Source: Botrytis cinerea B05.10 (lineage: Eukaryota; Ascomycota; Leotiomycetes; Helotiales; Sclerotiniaceae). From it: a DNA stretch of 64,000 nucleotides. Position numbers and translations under genes: made by a program. Below, piece by piece: positions 13,323-24,622 of this stretch. Every line of letters begins with the position of its first letter. The first letter of the stretch is position 1. The notes under the pieces were generated by a model. That model saw only the letters and a list, made by a program, of their open reading frames with translations. It was not told the DNA's origin and made no database searches. The stretch spans positions 620,001-684,000 of the forward strand of contig NC_037321.1 in assembly GCF_000143535.2 (NCBI RefSeq), written 5' to 3'.

Positions 13323-15774
13323 ATGGCACCACCAGCTTCCGGGCGCAAGGCCAAGAATGTTAGCAAGGGTAAAAATGATGCGAAAACTTTGAAAAGGAAA
13401 AGAGATGTAGAAGATCATGAAAAGCTTCAGAAATCAGTCGACGAGCTTGTAAGTGCAGCAATGCAATTCCTTCCTTATCGACATTTACTTACTCTTTCAG
13501 GATGCGAAAGCAGAGATCAAAAACTTCTCTGAACTTCCCCTATCTGAACCAACATCATCTGGACTCGAAGCATCCCATTTTAAAACTTTGACGGACGTTC
13601 AATCGAAAGCTGTACCACTTGCGCTCAAGGGAAAGGATATTTTGGGCGCTGCGAAAACCGGTAGTGGAAAGACTCTTGCATTCTTAGTACCGGTATTGGA
13701 GAATCTTTACAGACAGAAATGGACCGAATTGGATGGCCTCGGTGCTCTTATCATATCTCCAACTCGTGAATTGGCAATACAAATATTCGAGGTTTTGCGA
13801 AAAATTGGACGATACCACACTTTCTCGGCAGGATTGATCATTGGAGGTCGAAGTCTGCAAGAGGAGAGGGAACGTTTGGGGAGGATGAACATACTTGTGT
13901 GTACACCTGGGCGCATGTTACAACATATGGACCAAACGGCTGCATTCGATGTTGATAACCTACAAATGTTAGTCCTGGATGAGGCGGATCGAATTTTGGA
14001 CATGGGATTTCAAACATCCGTCGACGCTATACTGGAACATTTACCGAAACAAAGACAGACGATGCTGTTCAGTGCCACACAAACGAAGAAAGTATCGGAT
14101 CTAGCAAGATTGAGTTTGAAGGAACCCGAATATGTCGCAGTACATGAAGCTGCATCCTCAGCTACCCCCACAACATTACAACAACATTACTGTGTGGTAC
14201 CTCTGCCCGAAAAGCTCAACACGCTGTTTGGCTTCATTAGGGCTAATCTAAAGGCTAAAATAATAGTATTTATGTCTTCAGGCAAGCAAGTGCGGTTTGT
14301 CTACGAAAGTCTAAGGCATTTACAACCTGGTATTCCATTGCTTCATCTGCACGGTAGGCAAAAGCAAACCGCGAGGCTTGATATAACTTCAAAGTTTTCC
14401 TCTTCGAAAAATTCTTGTATATTTGCTACAGATGTTGTTGCAAGAGGACTTGACTTTCCTGCAGTTGATTGGGTTATTCAATTAGATTGCCCCGAGGATG
14501 CTGATACCTATATTCACAGAGTTGGTCGAACTGCACGTTATGGGAAAGTAGGCCGGGCAGTCATGTTTCTGGATCCATCTGAGGAAGAAGGCATGCTGAA
14601 AAGATTGGAACATAAGAAAGTACCGATACAAAAGATTAATATCCGACCCAATAAAACGCAAGACATCAAGAACCAATTACAAAATATGTGTTTCCAAGAC
14701 CCTGAGCTGAAATACTTAGGTCAGAAAGCATTTGTCAGTTACGCCAAATCTGTCTTCTTACAAAAGGACAAGGAGATATTCAATATCAATGAGGTTGATT
14801 TGGAGGGCTTTGCTTCGAGTATGGGTCTTCCCGGTGCGCCCAAGATTAAATTCCAGAAAGGAAACGATGCAAAGAATGTCAAAAATGCTCCAAGAGGTGC
14901 TATTGAGTCTAGCGACGACGACAGTGAAACCGAAAAGAAACCTAAGAAGAAAGAAGAAGTCCGAACGAAATACGATAGAATGTTTGAGCGCCGTAACCAG
15001 GATGTTTTATCTGGCCATTACTCCAAGATGATCGCAGATGATACCCCAGTGAAGGATGCAGATGGTACTGCGGACGCTGATGAGGACAATGATTTCTTGT
15101 CAGTCAAGAGAGTAATACCTGTGGACAACAACGACAGTTCCGACGATGACGATGATGATGACGTTGCTGCAACCGGGCCACTAGGAAAGGTTATCGAGGG
15201 TATTAGCAAGGATCCTATTGTGATAGACTCGAAACGAAAAGAGAAACTTCTGAAATCCAAGAAGAAGCTTCTTAAGCTCAAAGATAGAGGAACAAAATTG
15301 GTATTCGATGAAGAAGGCAATCCTCATCAAGTGTACGAATTGGAAGACGAAGAAGATTTCCGCGCCAGAGGTCCAGCCGAAGAGCAACGAGCTAAATTCT
15401 TGGAAGAAGAAGCTGAAAGAGTTCGCGAAGCAGATCTTCTTGATAAGCAAACTGCAAAGGATAAGAAACGAGAAAAGCGTGAGAAACGTAAAGCAAGAGA
15501 AGCAGCATTGGAGGACGATGACGAGGCACCTGAATTGGTTGGTTCTGGAGATGACGAAGATCCAATGGCTCTTCTCAGATCTTTGCCTCTACCGGAAGAC
15601 GAGGAAGATGAAGATAGTACGGCGAGACCTGCAAAGAGACCTAAGAAATGGTTTGAGGATGATTCAGATGACGAGAGAAAGGTTGCTAAGAGAAAGGGAC
15701 GTGTTATTGAAGCTGCGGATGAACCTGAGACATTGGAAGACCTGGAGGCTTTGGCTGCTGGACTTCTTAATTAA
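13323..15774 (+). CDS. DBP4: ATP-dependent RNA helicase DBP4 (HCA4, DEAD box)
   Basis: Nucleolar helicase needed for U14 snoRNA dynamics and 18S rRNA processing. Exons 13323-13448 and 13501-15774 (52-nt intron with TTTCAG acceptor) give 799 residues, the usual length. Motifs: [19 protein letters not shown] (Q motif region), AKTGSGKT (93-100), [22 protein letters not shown] (202-205), [16 protein letters not shown] and [10 protein letters not shown]. The helicase core is followed by the DBP4-type extension ([19 protein letters not shown]), which matches the DUF4217-like region, and an acidic, Lys-rich C-terminus. The first exon is short and basic. The DUF4217-like extension and the [10 protein letters not shown] core separate it from DBP10, HAS1 and SPB4. 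Confidence 0.93.
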
Positions 15775-16263
15775 TTTTGGCATTGGGAGTAGGAGTAAGA
15801 TAAAATGTAAAAATAGCGTTGATAATCAGATCGGAATTCAGTCTTTATATACCCTTTTGACTCTCCTTGCCTTTTTGTTGTCCTTGGGTGAAATGTTCAC
15901 ATATTATATTCATACTCATTGTATCGCAAACCAAGACCCCTAATCCACAACCCACCTCACCGGATCTTGGCTAAAACTACCCCTCCAACCTAACCCCCAC
16001 ATTTCAACAAGTAATCGCAGCTCATACCAGCACGATTGGTCCGTCGGCCCATGTGAAGCTTACCTCACATTTTTATGGAGCAACGAAGCCAATTCGACTC
16101 GGGGGTAATCCGACGGCGCGGGAATCCTCCCACCCTCAAGTTGCACAGAACTTCTTTTTCTCTTCTCTCCTCCTTGCTTTGCTTTTAATTATTTTTTATG
16201 AGAGAGAAATTGATTGAGAGATCGATGGGTTTTGAAGGGAGAGCGTAAAGGACACTTAATAGT
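15775..16263. other. Intergenic spacer, FAD synthase promoter
   Basis: About 490 bp containing the DBP4 3' UTR and the leader of the FAD synthase gene. A pyrimidine-rich patch (16155-16200) precedes the start. No other feature seen. Confidence 0.5.
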
Positions 16264-17499
16264 ATGAGAGGAACACGCGATATGCAGGACAGAGATGAGA
16301 ATCATATTGAAAAGCAATGGCAGGCTGCTTGCGCTGAGCGAGGGGACCCGGATACGGATGCTGTGAATAATGTCGGGTTGGGGAAAAGAGAGGATGGGAA
16401 GGGGAATGGGGATGGGAATGGGGATATAGATCAGGCGAATAATTTGCTAGAGAGATGCGATGAGGTAGCGCGGAAAGTAAATGGGTTTCTGGAAGAACAG
16501 TTTGGTGAGGAGGAGCAGGTATTGAGGGGAGTGCAGAAACAGACCAGGATTGCGCTGAGGGTTATTGGGGAGTGTTTGGAGAGGTATAGGTAGGTTTTCT
16601 GTGACGGGTTTCTGCGATTGCATGCATGCGGGGAGTAGTTGGGGAGGAGAGGGATCGAGTCTCAAATATCAAGTATCGAAACTCTGCTAACATGTTCGAA
16701 TCGGAATAGTTTAGAAGAAATCTCATTTTCCTACAACGGCGGAAAAGACTGTCTGGTCCTACTCATCCTCCTCCTCGCCGCGCTATCCAATCACCAATCC
16801 TCTTCCTCCACATCCCCATCTTCAAAACCGACTCCCAAACCCCTCCCCCTCGCTCTCCCCTCCGTCTACATACTCTCCCCGCATCCCTTCCCCGAAGTCG
16901 ACACCTTTGTCGCCTCATCCTCCGCACACTACCATCTGCGACTTTCGCGCTATGCGTCACCGATGAAAGAAGCCTTTACGCAATACCTGCGCGATCACCC
17001 TGTTGTAAAGGCGATTTTGGTCGGCACCCGCCGGACGGATCCGCACGGTGCGGATTTGACGCATTTTGATCTGACGGATGGGGGGTGGCCTAGGTTTATG
17101 AGGGTGCATCCGGTGATTGATTGGCATTATCGGGAGATATGGGGGGTGAGTTATTTCCTTCTTCGTGCTTGTGTTCTCCCTCCTTGCTTCTTACTCGTGT
17201 TCTTTTTCTTTGCCCTGGTCCGAGGGACGTATTCTGAACATCCGGAAACCTGGAAAGAAGGAAAATGCGCATAACAAATCACTAACCCAAACCCAACACA
17301 GTTCATCCGCCACCTCAATATCCCCTACTGTCCGCTCTACGATCAAGGTTACACATCATTAGGAGGCACAACTGACACCCACCCGAATCCAGTCCTAGTC
17401 GCCGAGAACAGCCAAGGAGAAGGAGAGGGCGAAAAGAAATTCAGACCCGCGTATGAATTGGTAGAAGATGAAGAGGAGAGATTAGGACGAGATTATTAG
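16264..17499 (+). CDS. FAD1: FAD synthase (FMN adenylyltransferase), PAPS-reductase fold
   Basis: Transfers AMP from ATP to FMN to make FAD in the cytosol. Three exons (16264-16589, 16710-17145, 17302-17499) with introns of 120 and 156 nt encode 319 residues. The ATP pyrophosphate loop is SYNGGKD (116-122), the hallmark of this fold; further conserved blocks are ILVGTRRTDPHG, MRVHPVIDWHYREIW and, after intron 2, FIRHLNIPYCPLYDQGYTSL, where flavin-contact residues lie. The protein ends YELVEDEEERLGRDY, as in fungal Fad1. Unusual points are a Gly/Asn/Asp-rich low-complexity N-terminal region and a Ser/Pro-rich insertion after the nucleotide loop. Start ATG at 16264 is inferred from the open frame; an upstream exon is not excluded. 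Confidence 0.9.
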
Positions 17500-18410
17500 G
17501 GATTATGAGAGCATGCGAAAAGCAAAAAGCTAAAAGGCAAAGGGAACAAGAATTTTCGGGGCCGTAGAAGGAATGCTCACATACAGTTACACACACATAC
17601 ACAATGGAGAGGAAACATATGAGATAGGAGAAAGAAGGAAAGGAAGAAAGAAAGAAAGAAGAGGAACGACGATGCATATGCATGATACCACTAGAGACGA
17701 GAAAGTCTTCATGAAATGAAGAAGATTCAACAGAATACAGAATTCAGATGTATTGAACAAACAGTATGGTATAGGACGCTAAATCTTTACATGTTTTATA
17801 TATTATTAATGGGTCGATTCTAGATATATGAATGCGGGTGTGGCTGTGGCTGTGAATGTAGATAAACTGGAGAGTCCTGTGTAGTTTCTCTTTCATTTCC
17901 CTCTTGACGTCTCGAAAGATGGATCATTAGATGAGTTTTGTCAAGGCAGGTTACCTGTAGTGGAATTAGACAATTGCATATACACATCAGACATCAGACA
18001 TCACGTCACACAACCAGAAACCACCCAAAACATTTCAAAAATACATATTTATTTCTTCATTCCCTAACCTGGGTTACAACTGTCTGCATACCAAACACAC
18101 AGACAGGTACGGAGTTCCATGTATGGTATAGTGTGTACGCACCCTGAACGAAGGGTATGTATCCTCATACGCCAACCCCATCCAATTGTGCCCAAAATCC
18201 CACTCCATGTCCGTACAATCCAGCTTTGTTTGTGAAATAAGTGATCGCGCGGTAAGTAAGATTCCCTTCCCATTCCAATCCCATCCCACCCATTCCCATT
18301 TGGCACTATACCATATACACCCCTTCCCAATGTAAACCCTTCGCCAAACCAAACCAAATCAAATTCGATAAAGGAAAAAAAAAAACGGATGAATTTACAC
18401 ATCCCCATCC
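17500..18410. other. Convergent intergenic region
   Basis: Between the 3' ends of FAD1 (+) and the SUN-domain gene (-). Contains purine-rich stretches near 17620-17670 and the two 3' UTRs. No supported gene. Confidence 0.5.
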
Positions 18411-20796
18411 TCAAGCATCACTAATCCCTTTATAAAGAGAATTTTTATTTGGCCTCACATCTCCATGTAGCTTAAGTCTGTAAAGACAAGTATAAGGCAC
18501 CTGGCCGTTCCCATGATTTCCCTTACTTCTGACCAAGAATTTGTTGCTGGCAGACGTATCGTTCTTGATGTTCTCATCTGGCTCCGTGACGAAATCCTTA
18601 AGATCCACTTGTAGTGGAAAAGCTTGAGTGCTCGAACCATAAGCATCATATGTCCAATCACCTAGCTTTACCCAGCCAGATTCAAGATCATCATAATTTG
18701 CTTCGGGGAAAATCTTTTCGGATTCAGCTTTGACTTTCACGAAAGTAGGGCTGTGAGGGATATAGGCCAGAAGTTCCATGTGGCTGGGTGCTGAGAGAGG
18801 TGAGAGACCTGAATTGGCGTAACCGGATTGAGGGAAGTGGTCCACAACGACTTGGTCAGGCCAGATATGATTAGCTGTTACGACACCAATTGTAGGACCG
18901 TTGCCATTTTGTTGTGGTGAGCACCAACAATCTCCAATCTCCTCCCATGCGGTCAGAGCTGTATCGGCGGAATTGGGGAGGGGAATGGGTTGATTGAAGA
19001 TCAAGGCAATACTTCTATGAATAAATCCAAAATCCATGTGTGGAAAACGGTAGGAAGGAGAGGTAAGACGAGGAATAACAGCAGAATGGGATCGTTTGGC
19101 GAAATGGTCCATGCGATGAACGGGTCGATCGAATCTTTGGTTGACATTTGTGTCTGAAAGAGCTTCGATTTGAGCTGAGATAACTTGACTAGCAATTGCC
19201 CTTACGTGCTCGGCGGTGAGAGCTTTCTTTCCAAGTTTTGTGACCTTGTCTTCCAAATCTTTAATATATTTTTGAAGCTCTAATTGGATATCTGCTGCCT
19301 TATCTTTCCATTGCTTCTTGATCAATTCGATGACATCATCTCTTGAAGCAATCTTACCATCGTTGATAAGTTGTTGTATTCGAGATTGATGAAGAACGTC
19401 AAATTCAGTACCAGCCCAGCCCTGAATCTTAAGTCTATTACTTTCTAGATATCGATCAAATTGCTTGGCATTGAAGACTTCAGTGCTGCGAGTATCAGGC
19501 GGGGGGGAAGAGGTCGAAGGACCATCGGAAGGAACATAGACAGGCTCTGGAATAAGGGATGGATCAGTTCGAATCTTTTCTCGCATAGCCTCCCAAAGTT
19601 TTGCAGGAAGTACTGGTTTTCCAGAATAATCCTTTTCAAGAACAAGGAAATCAGGAAGCAGTTTCTGAATTTCTACCACAGCATTTTGGTCAATGGAAGG
19701 ACGATGTTTGAGGAACGATATATCAGCTTCAGCAGCATCCAAACGTCGATAGATTTCTTTGAGATCCCCTGGGGCAAATATCCTAGTGGGATGTTTGATT
19801 TGCGATGGGATGAACTGTCCAATGTTCGACGACATGTCGGAGCCATACCAACGTAGGCTAGGCTCGCCACTATTCAAATAGATAGTCCATGCAACGAAGG
19901 CAATGGTACAAACAAGAAATGGCGGTATCAAAGACTTGGAAATGTCGCCAAAAATATTGAAGAGACCCTTTGTAAGCCTTGCAAAACTATAGATAGTCAG
20001 TTTGGTTCTACAAATAGCGATACCAAATTCACTTACAACCTAAATGGCCATTTCAGACCCTGTCCGACATCAACAGTGGTTCCATCACTAAGCTCTAATA
20101 TGGGCCCAGATTGAGCACCACCCCGCATGTATTGTTGTTCTTCCATGATATCTCGTAATGCAGTACGACGGTTTATCTCCGCTTCATCCAAGGGGGGTGA
20201 GATGTGAAAATCGTAGTCTTGTTGTTGATACGAACTGGACATAATGCTAGCATTGTCGTACAATTGACTTTCATTCGCGAAATTTCGGTCGGCACTTGGA
20301 GGAAGTCGTCGCTTGACAGGGCCAGTCCTCGAGCGCATAGAAGGAATGTGAGCGGGAGCATAAGGAACTGGCTTCACAGGACGAGCATCAACTTGTTAAA
20401 TTAGCCTAAAATTCGATTGAAAACATAGAATTGGGTGGACTTACCCTCAGGAACTGGTTCTTCGGGAGTATTTGCTCTAGGTCTGGTTCCCTTGCCAGAA
20501 GATTCTGGCTCCAAAAGACCTTCAATGACAGAAGAGATATCGTTTGCCAATGGGGCTACTCTTGGGCCATAATTTGGTAGCGCAAGTGTATTTGTACCAT
20601 ACGCAGTACTTGTAGAAGCTGCCACGGGAGGAGGACCAGAGCCGCGTTCAGAACCAATTACTGAGCCAGCTGATTTCCTAGGACGGCCTCTACCTGGTGT
20701 TCGAGCTGCTGGTATATCTTCAGGACCAACAGCATTAGATCCGGAAACACTAGTAGCAGTGCGGCTACCAGCTCGAGTAGTACGCCTTGTAGACAT
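18411..20796 (-). CDS. SUN-domain protein (Sad1/UNC-84 type) of the inner nuclear membrane
   Basis: Anchors chromatin or the spindle pole body to the nuclear envelope and pairs with KASH proteins in the perinuclear space. Three exons (20796-20445, 20391-20037, 19986-18411) with introns of 53 and 50 nt encode 760 residues. The N-terminal 250 residues are Ser/Arg/Pro-rich and nucleoplasmic (MSTRRTTRAGSRTAT), with an AT-hook-like GRGRPRKSAG. One transmembrane helix lies at about 257-274 (FLVCTIAFVAWTIYL). A coiled-coil region (about 445-515) precedes the SUN domain (about 520-760), which has the conserved GDCWC (587-591), TIGVVTANHIWPDQVVVDHF and a Tyr/Leu-rich end (YTCLYRLKLHGD). SUN topology and domain order are typical of fungal Sad1 homologues. 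Confidence 0.9.
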
Positions 20797-22063
20797 TGTT
20801 TGTTAAGTTGTCGTAAATTTGCTATCTTAGCAGCGATATTGTGAGGGGTTGAGAGTATTCGAGGGACTCGAAATTGAAATTGATGTCTGCAGATGTATGA
20901 ATTAGTAAGAATTAATTCAATTTGCAGCCCAATACACGCAGCTGTTTTATCTGGAAGAAATGCGAGGGAATGGAAAAGCGCCTACCTTTAAAGCTATTGT
21001 GATGCGCAACACGCACTTCAAATGTTCTCGTCTTGCGGATTCTAGAAGAAAGCAAGAAGCAAAGAGTGAGAGGATATATTCAGAGGAGAGCTTGGATGTA
21101 CTGCTGCTTCTTGATCCGAAAACCCGTAGCTATGGGTGAAGCTATTCGGATCAGTCTCGAGAATCAGAACAATGAAAGCGCAGATTCACTTTTTCGCACC
21201 CAACACGCGGGCAGGTTCTTCGTCTACGCGTCTCAATCAGAAGCAGGATCAATAACGTATCTCGTGAAGCATTTGAATCGCATGCGCAGTAATTACTATG
21301 GTTGATTGTATTCTTTGGCGCGTGTTGATATATGGAGATTCACGATGTCGCGGAACACATTGAACGACACAATAGCTTCAAAGGCCATTTAAATTGATGA
21401 TGCAAACGGAGTTTCTCGCTAGGAAATGGAATAAGACCTTTTTCCTCTTGATCGAGTACAAAGTAATGATTGAATTCAGTCAAATGAAATGAAATATCTA
21501 AAATACAAAGGAAGTTGTTTCTTTGATTATTTGCGCTTTCTTTTCTTCATTCCTTGGTGTTGATTCCTTGTTCTGTGAAGATTATGGGACAAAGCAATGG
21601 ATGGAAGTCAATCAACCAGTTAATCAACTCTGCAAGCTTAATGCCTCATTGCTTGAGATGGGTTGGCAGCCACGTGACCATCAGTTTAGATCAGATCAGC
21701 CACAAGTGCTCCGTACAGCAATCTGATATCCCGACTCATAAGAGCAAGTATTCGAGTACAATAACTAATTTGTGGTCAATCAGGACTATGCTCGTATTGA
21801 TATTCTATGAGTGATACAGTACAATGCAATGAATGCAGAAATTCAATGTGATTTCAACAGACACTTGTATCGATGAAACTGTATGTCAGGAATCGTCGAG
21901 TCAGTGCAACTATATAGACTTAAAGGCTCGAAGGCGACTTACTGCCACCACCAGAGTTATATGATTAGATTCTCGCCATGCCATCTATAGCGTATGACTG
22001 ATCAGTTATTGCGCCCTGACATATTCTCTCGATTTTCTCCCAGCATTACAAACATACAGCAAC
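20797..22063. other. Intergenic region upstream of the SUN-domain gene
   Basis: About 1.27 kb; holds the SUN gene promoter and the 3' flank of the next gene. A CACGTG E-box-like site occurs near 21671. Short ORFs here have no recognisable similarity or gene-like structure. Confidence 0.5.
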
Positions 22064-24622
22064 CTATTTATTATTCCAATATGAATCCGATCCAAAGACT
22101 CTTATTTCCGTTTTCTTCCCAATCTCAAACGCCTTCTTCACAGCCCTCGTAGCATTATCCCTCCACTCCCCAATAAACTCCCTCGCCCTCTCTCTATCCT
22201 CTCCAAAAAGAATTTCCTGCTCCTCCACCACCTCCGGCGCATCCCACCTCCTCAATCCCAGCAGCGCGTCCGACAATGCCCCCAACGAATCCAGTCGCAC
22301 ACACCCTGGAAACCTATACGGGATTTGCGAGTTAAAAATCGGTTTCCCGCTCTGCGTCGCTTTCGGCGGCATACACGCTACTCGCGCCAGCGTAACATCT
22401 TGTACTGTCCCTGCTCCATAATCTGTATTCGGAAGCGTCGTATGATCTTCCGCGACGCGGGACATCCAGGGGAGAATGGTACGGCGTCTGGGCATATCGG
22501 GGTATCGAGGCTGAGCACCGTGGGGGGTTTGGGGCATGGTGAAGCGCGCTTCGCCATGGAGACAGGGTACTGTTTCCCAGTTGAGTCGCGAGACCGATTT
22601 ATTAGGGATGCGCGTTACTGCACCGCTTTTTTTGTGCTCGTCAGGTAATCCTGCCCACCAGTTTGCAAGAACCCCGGGTTTGTGAAAGCCAGGGACGATC
22701 TTGGTACTGTTGTCAGGAACTTCATCATCGAGACTAACAGAGCCTTGGACTTGAGCGTTTAAATTAAATTCCCCTTCCAATAGCTTGTTCACGTTTTGAT
22801 CAATATGTTCAAAGCCACCGGTTGTAGGATAATCTTCATCAAACTCGGAATATTTTGCATAAGAAGGGTAGGACAATAAGCTCGTCCAATGATCCGGTCT
22901 TAACGCCGTATAAGTGGCGTAATGGACTGGATCTTGTGATACTAGCTGTTGTGCTATAGAATGAAAAGCTGTTGGGAGCCAGCCTTTGTTTTCATTTCCA
23001 TGTAAATTTTGTCGAGTGTGATGTTTATACATCTCCAAATCCTCATCTACAATCCGAGCTACTTCTCCATCATTTGCCATCCACCACCATTTGAATATGG
23101 GGATATTCACAGATCCCTTTTCGTCCCAGGTGCGAATGACAGCATCAAAATTACAACTGTCTTCTCTTGTTACTTCCGACGATAATAAAAATGCAAACGT
23201 TCTCTTCAGAAATCCATCATCGAAAAGTCGTTCTTGAATGGTTCTGGGTGGCCAACTTGCCTGCTTGGCAAATTTATAATGTCCCAAGGCATCGCACTCT
23301 TGTTGCGCCCTATGTAACTTTGAGAACCAACCACTCGCCGCGCCGAGCTTAAGTGTCTTTACAGCATCTTCACCATTTAAACGTGCCATATTTAAAGCTT
23401 CCATTCTATCGTTTAACTCTGCCTGTTTGCAGTACTTGACTTTAAGACCACATAAAACAGCTATTTTACGTTGGTGTCTTGAACAAACTTGCTTTAGGTT
23501 TCTGATGGTAACATTGAGCATAATCATAACATCGTTGAGAATATTTTGTGGCATACGGCGCCATCTATGCATCCGGTATAATGTATCAATCTTTTGGCGA
23601 AATGATACTGTGCATTGACAGGATATGAGCTGATGAGCTGTATCGGAAAAGTTTGATATCATAGACTCATCTGAGTCAGTATCGGTAGAAGGTGAAAGAT
23701 AATCCGCTTCCGCGTCAAATCTAGTGTGTCTTGATAATTCTCGAGAAGATTCATTGAGTCTTTTGTCAATACTAATAGGTTCGGCTCTGTTCGTCCCTTG
23801 GGCGTGGGATGGCTCCGATGCGCCTTCGATATGTGGTGTGTCTGGTTGTGAATGTAAACCATTTGCCTCTAACAGGGTTGTCCCATCAAGAATTCCGGCA
23901 GAGATATTCATTGATTCATCTTCATAGTGAGCTTCGATCATATCACCATATAACCCTGTTGATAGATTCCTACTCAGTTGTAGATTTTCATACATTGATT
24001 CAGGGTGTCTCCGGGCCGTTTCAATGTTTATCGCTCTCTCACAATCTGATCCCTGCAATCGCTTCCCATTCCTTGATCCCTTTTTAGATGTTAAAAGGCG
24101 TTGAATCAATGCATCATTTAATCTATGTAAGGCATCCAGGTAATTGGGAAACTTCTTCGCTACTCTTGCCAAATGAAAAAGAAAATTACTCGATTGTGAT
24201 GAATCCTCCACCCAAGAGCATACCCCTTCGTACTTCAACCATCGAGCTTTTATATAATTGATTCGTTCTATGCGACGCTTACGAATCCGAGGTATGTTTT
24301 GCTCTAGTCCTAGGCGAATGGATAGAAGTTGATTGTCGAGGGTCTCTTCGGTGTATTTATCCTTCCACCAAGCTGGGTTGCTTTTAAGAATCTTAAAGAC
24401 AGTATTCATATATTCAAATATATCATCTTTGTTGACATCTAATGCCTCAAGCGTTTCAAAGCAGTAAGAGGTTTTCTCTTCATTACTTCTCATGCGAGCT
24501 ATCGATTCAAGAAATTTTCTTAAATCTACTACCCCCGAGGCACACTCTTTTTGACTTGCAAGAATGGGTTGTGCTTCGGAGGGTGTATCCACTGCGTTGG
24601 CATTTTGATTTGAGCATTGCAT
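22064..24622 (-). CDS. Large protein of unknown function with a possible 2OG-Fe(II) dioxygenase-like C-terminal fold
   Basis: Single long ORF of 852 residues from the first true ATG (24622); the frame is open to 24727 but only via a TTG. No named family is recognised with certainty. The N-terminal half is helical and charged, with a Cys/His-containing patch (LISCQCTVSF). In the C-terminal half, GGFEHIDQNV supplies H606-x-D608 and VSLDDEVP...IVPGFHK places His647 39 residues after the Asp. This spacing and context match the HxD...H metal triad of phytanoyl-CoA/2OG-dioxygenase-like folds, and TARPDHW-type aromatic motifs (ALRPDHWTSLL) precede it. Fungal paralogues with this look are common but uncharacterised. 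The gene is flanked on both sides by long non-coding spacers. Confidence 0.7.
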   Translation of the reverse strand: MQCSNQNANAVDTPSEAQPILASQKECASGVVDLRKFLESIARMRSNEEKTSYCFETLEALDVNKDDIFEYMNTVFKILKSNPAWWKDKYTEETLDNQLLSIRLGLEQNIPRIRKRRIERINYIKARWLKYEGVCSWVEDSSQSSNFLFHLARVAKKFPNYLDALHRLNDALIQRLLTSKKGSRNGKRLQGSDCERAINIETARRHPESMYENLQLSRNLSTGLYGDMIEAHYEDESMNISAGILDGTTLLEANGLHSQPDTPHIEGASEPSHAQGTNRAEPISIDKRLNESSRELSRHTRFDAEADYLSPSTDTDSDESMISNFSDTAHQLISCQCTVSFRQKIDTLYRMHRWRRMPQNILNDVMIMLNVTIRNLKQVCSRHQRKIAVLCGLKVKYCKQAELNDRMEALNMARLNGEDAVKTLKLGAASGWFSKLHRAQQECDALGHYKFAKQASWPPRTIQERLFDDGFLKRTFAFLLSSEVTREDSCNFDAVIRTWDEKGSVNIPIFKWWWMANDGEVARIVDEDLEMYKHHTRQNLHGNENKGWLPTAFHSIAQQLVSQDPVHYATYTALRPDHWTSLLSYPSYAKYSEFDEDYPTTGGFEHIDQNVNKLLEGEFNLNAQVQGSVSLDDEVPDNSTKIVPGFHKPGVLANWWAGLPDEHKKSGAVTRIPNKSVSRLNWETVPCLHGEARFTMPQTPHGAQPRYPDMPRRRTILPWMSRVAEDHTTLPNTDYGAGTVQDVTLARVACMPPKATQSGKPIFNSQIPYRFPGCVRLDSLGALSDALLGLRRWDAPEVVEEQEILFGEDRERAREFIGEWRDNATRAVKKAFEIGKKTEIRVFGSDSYWNNK

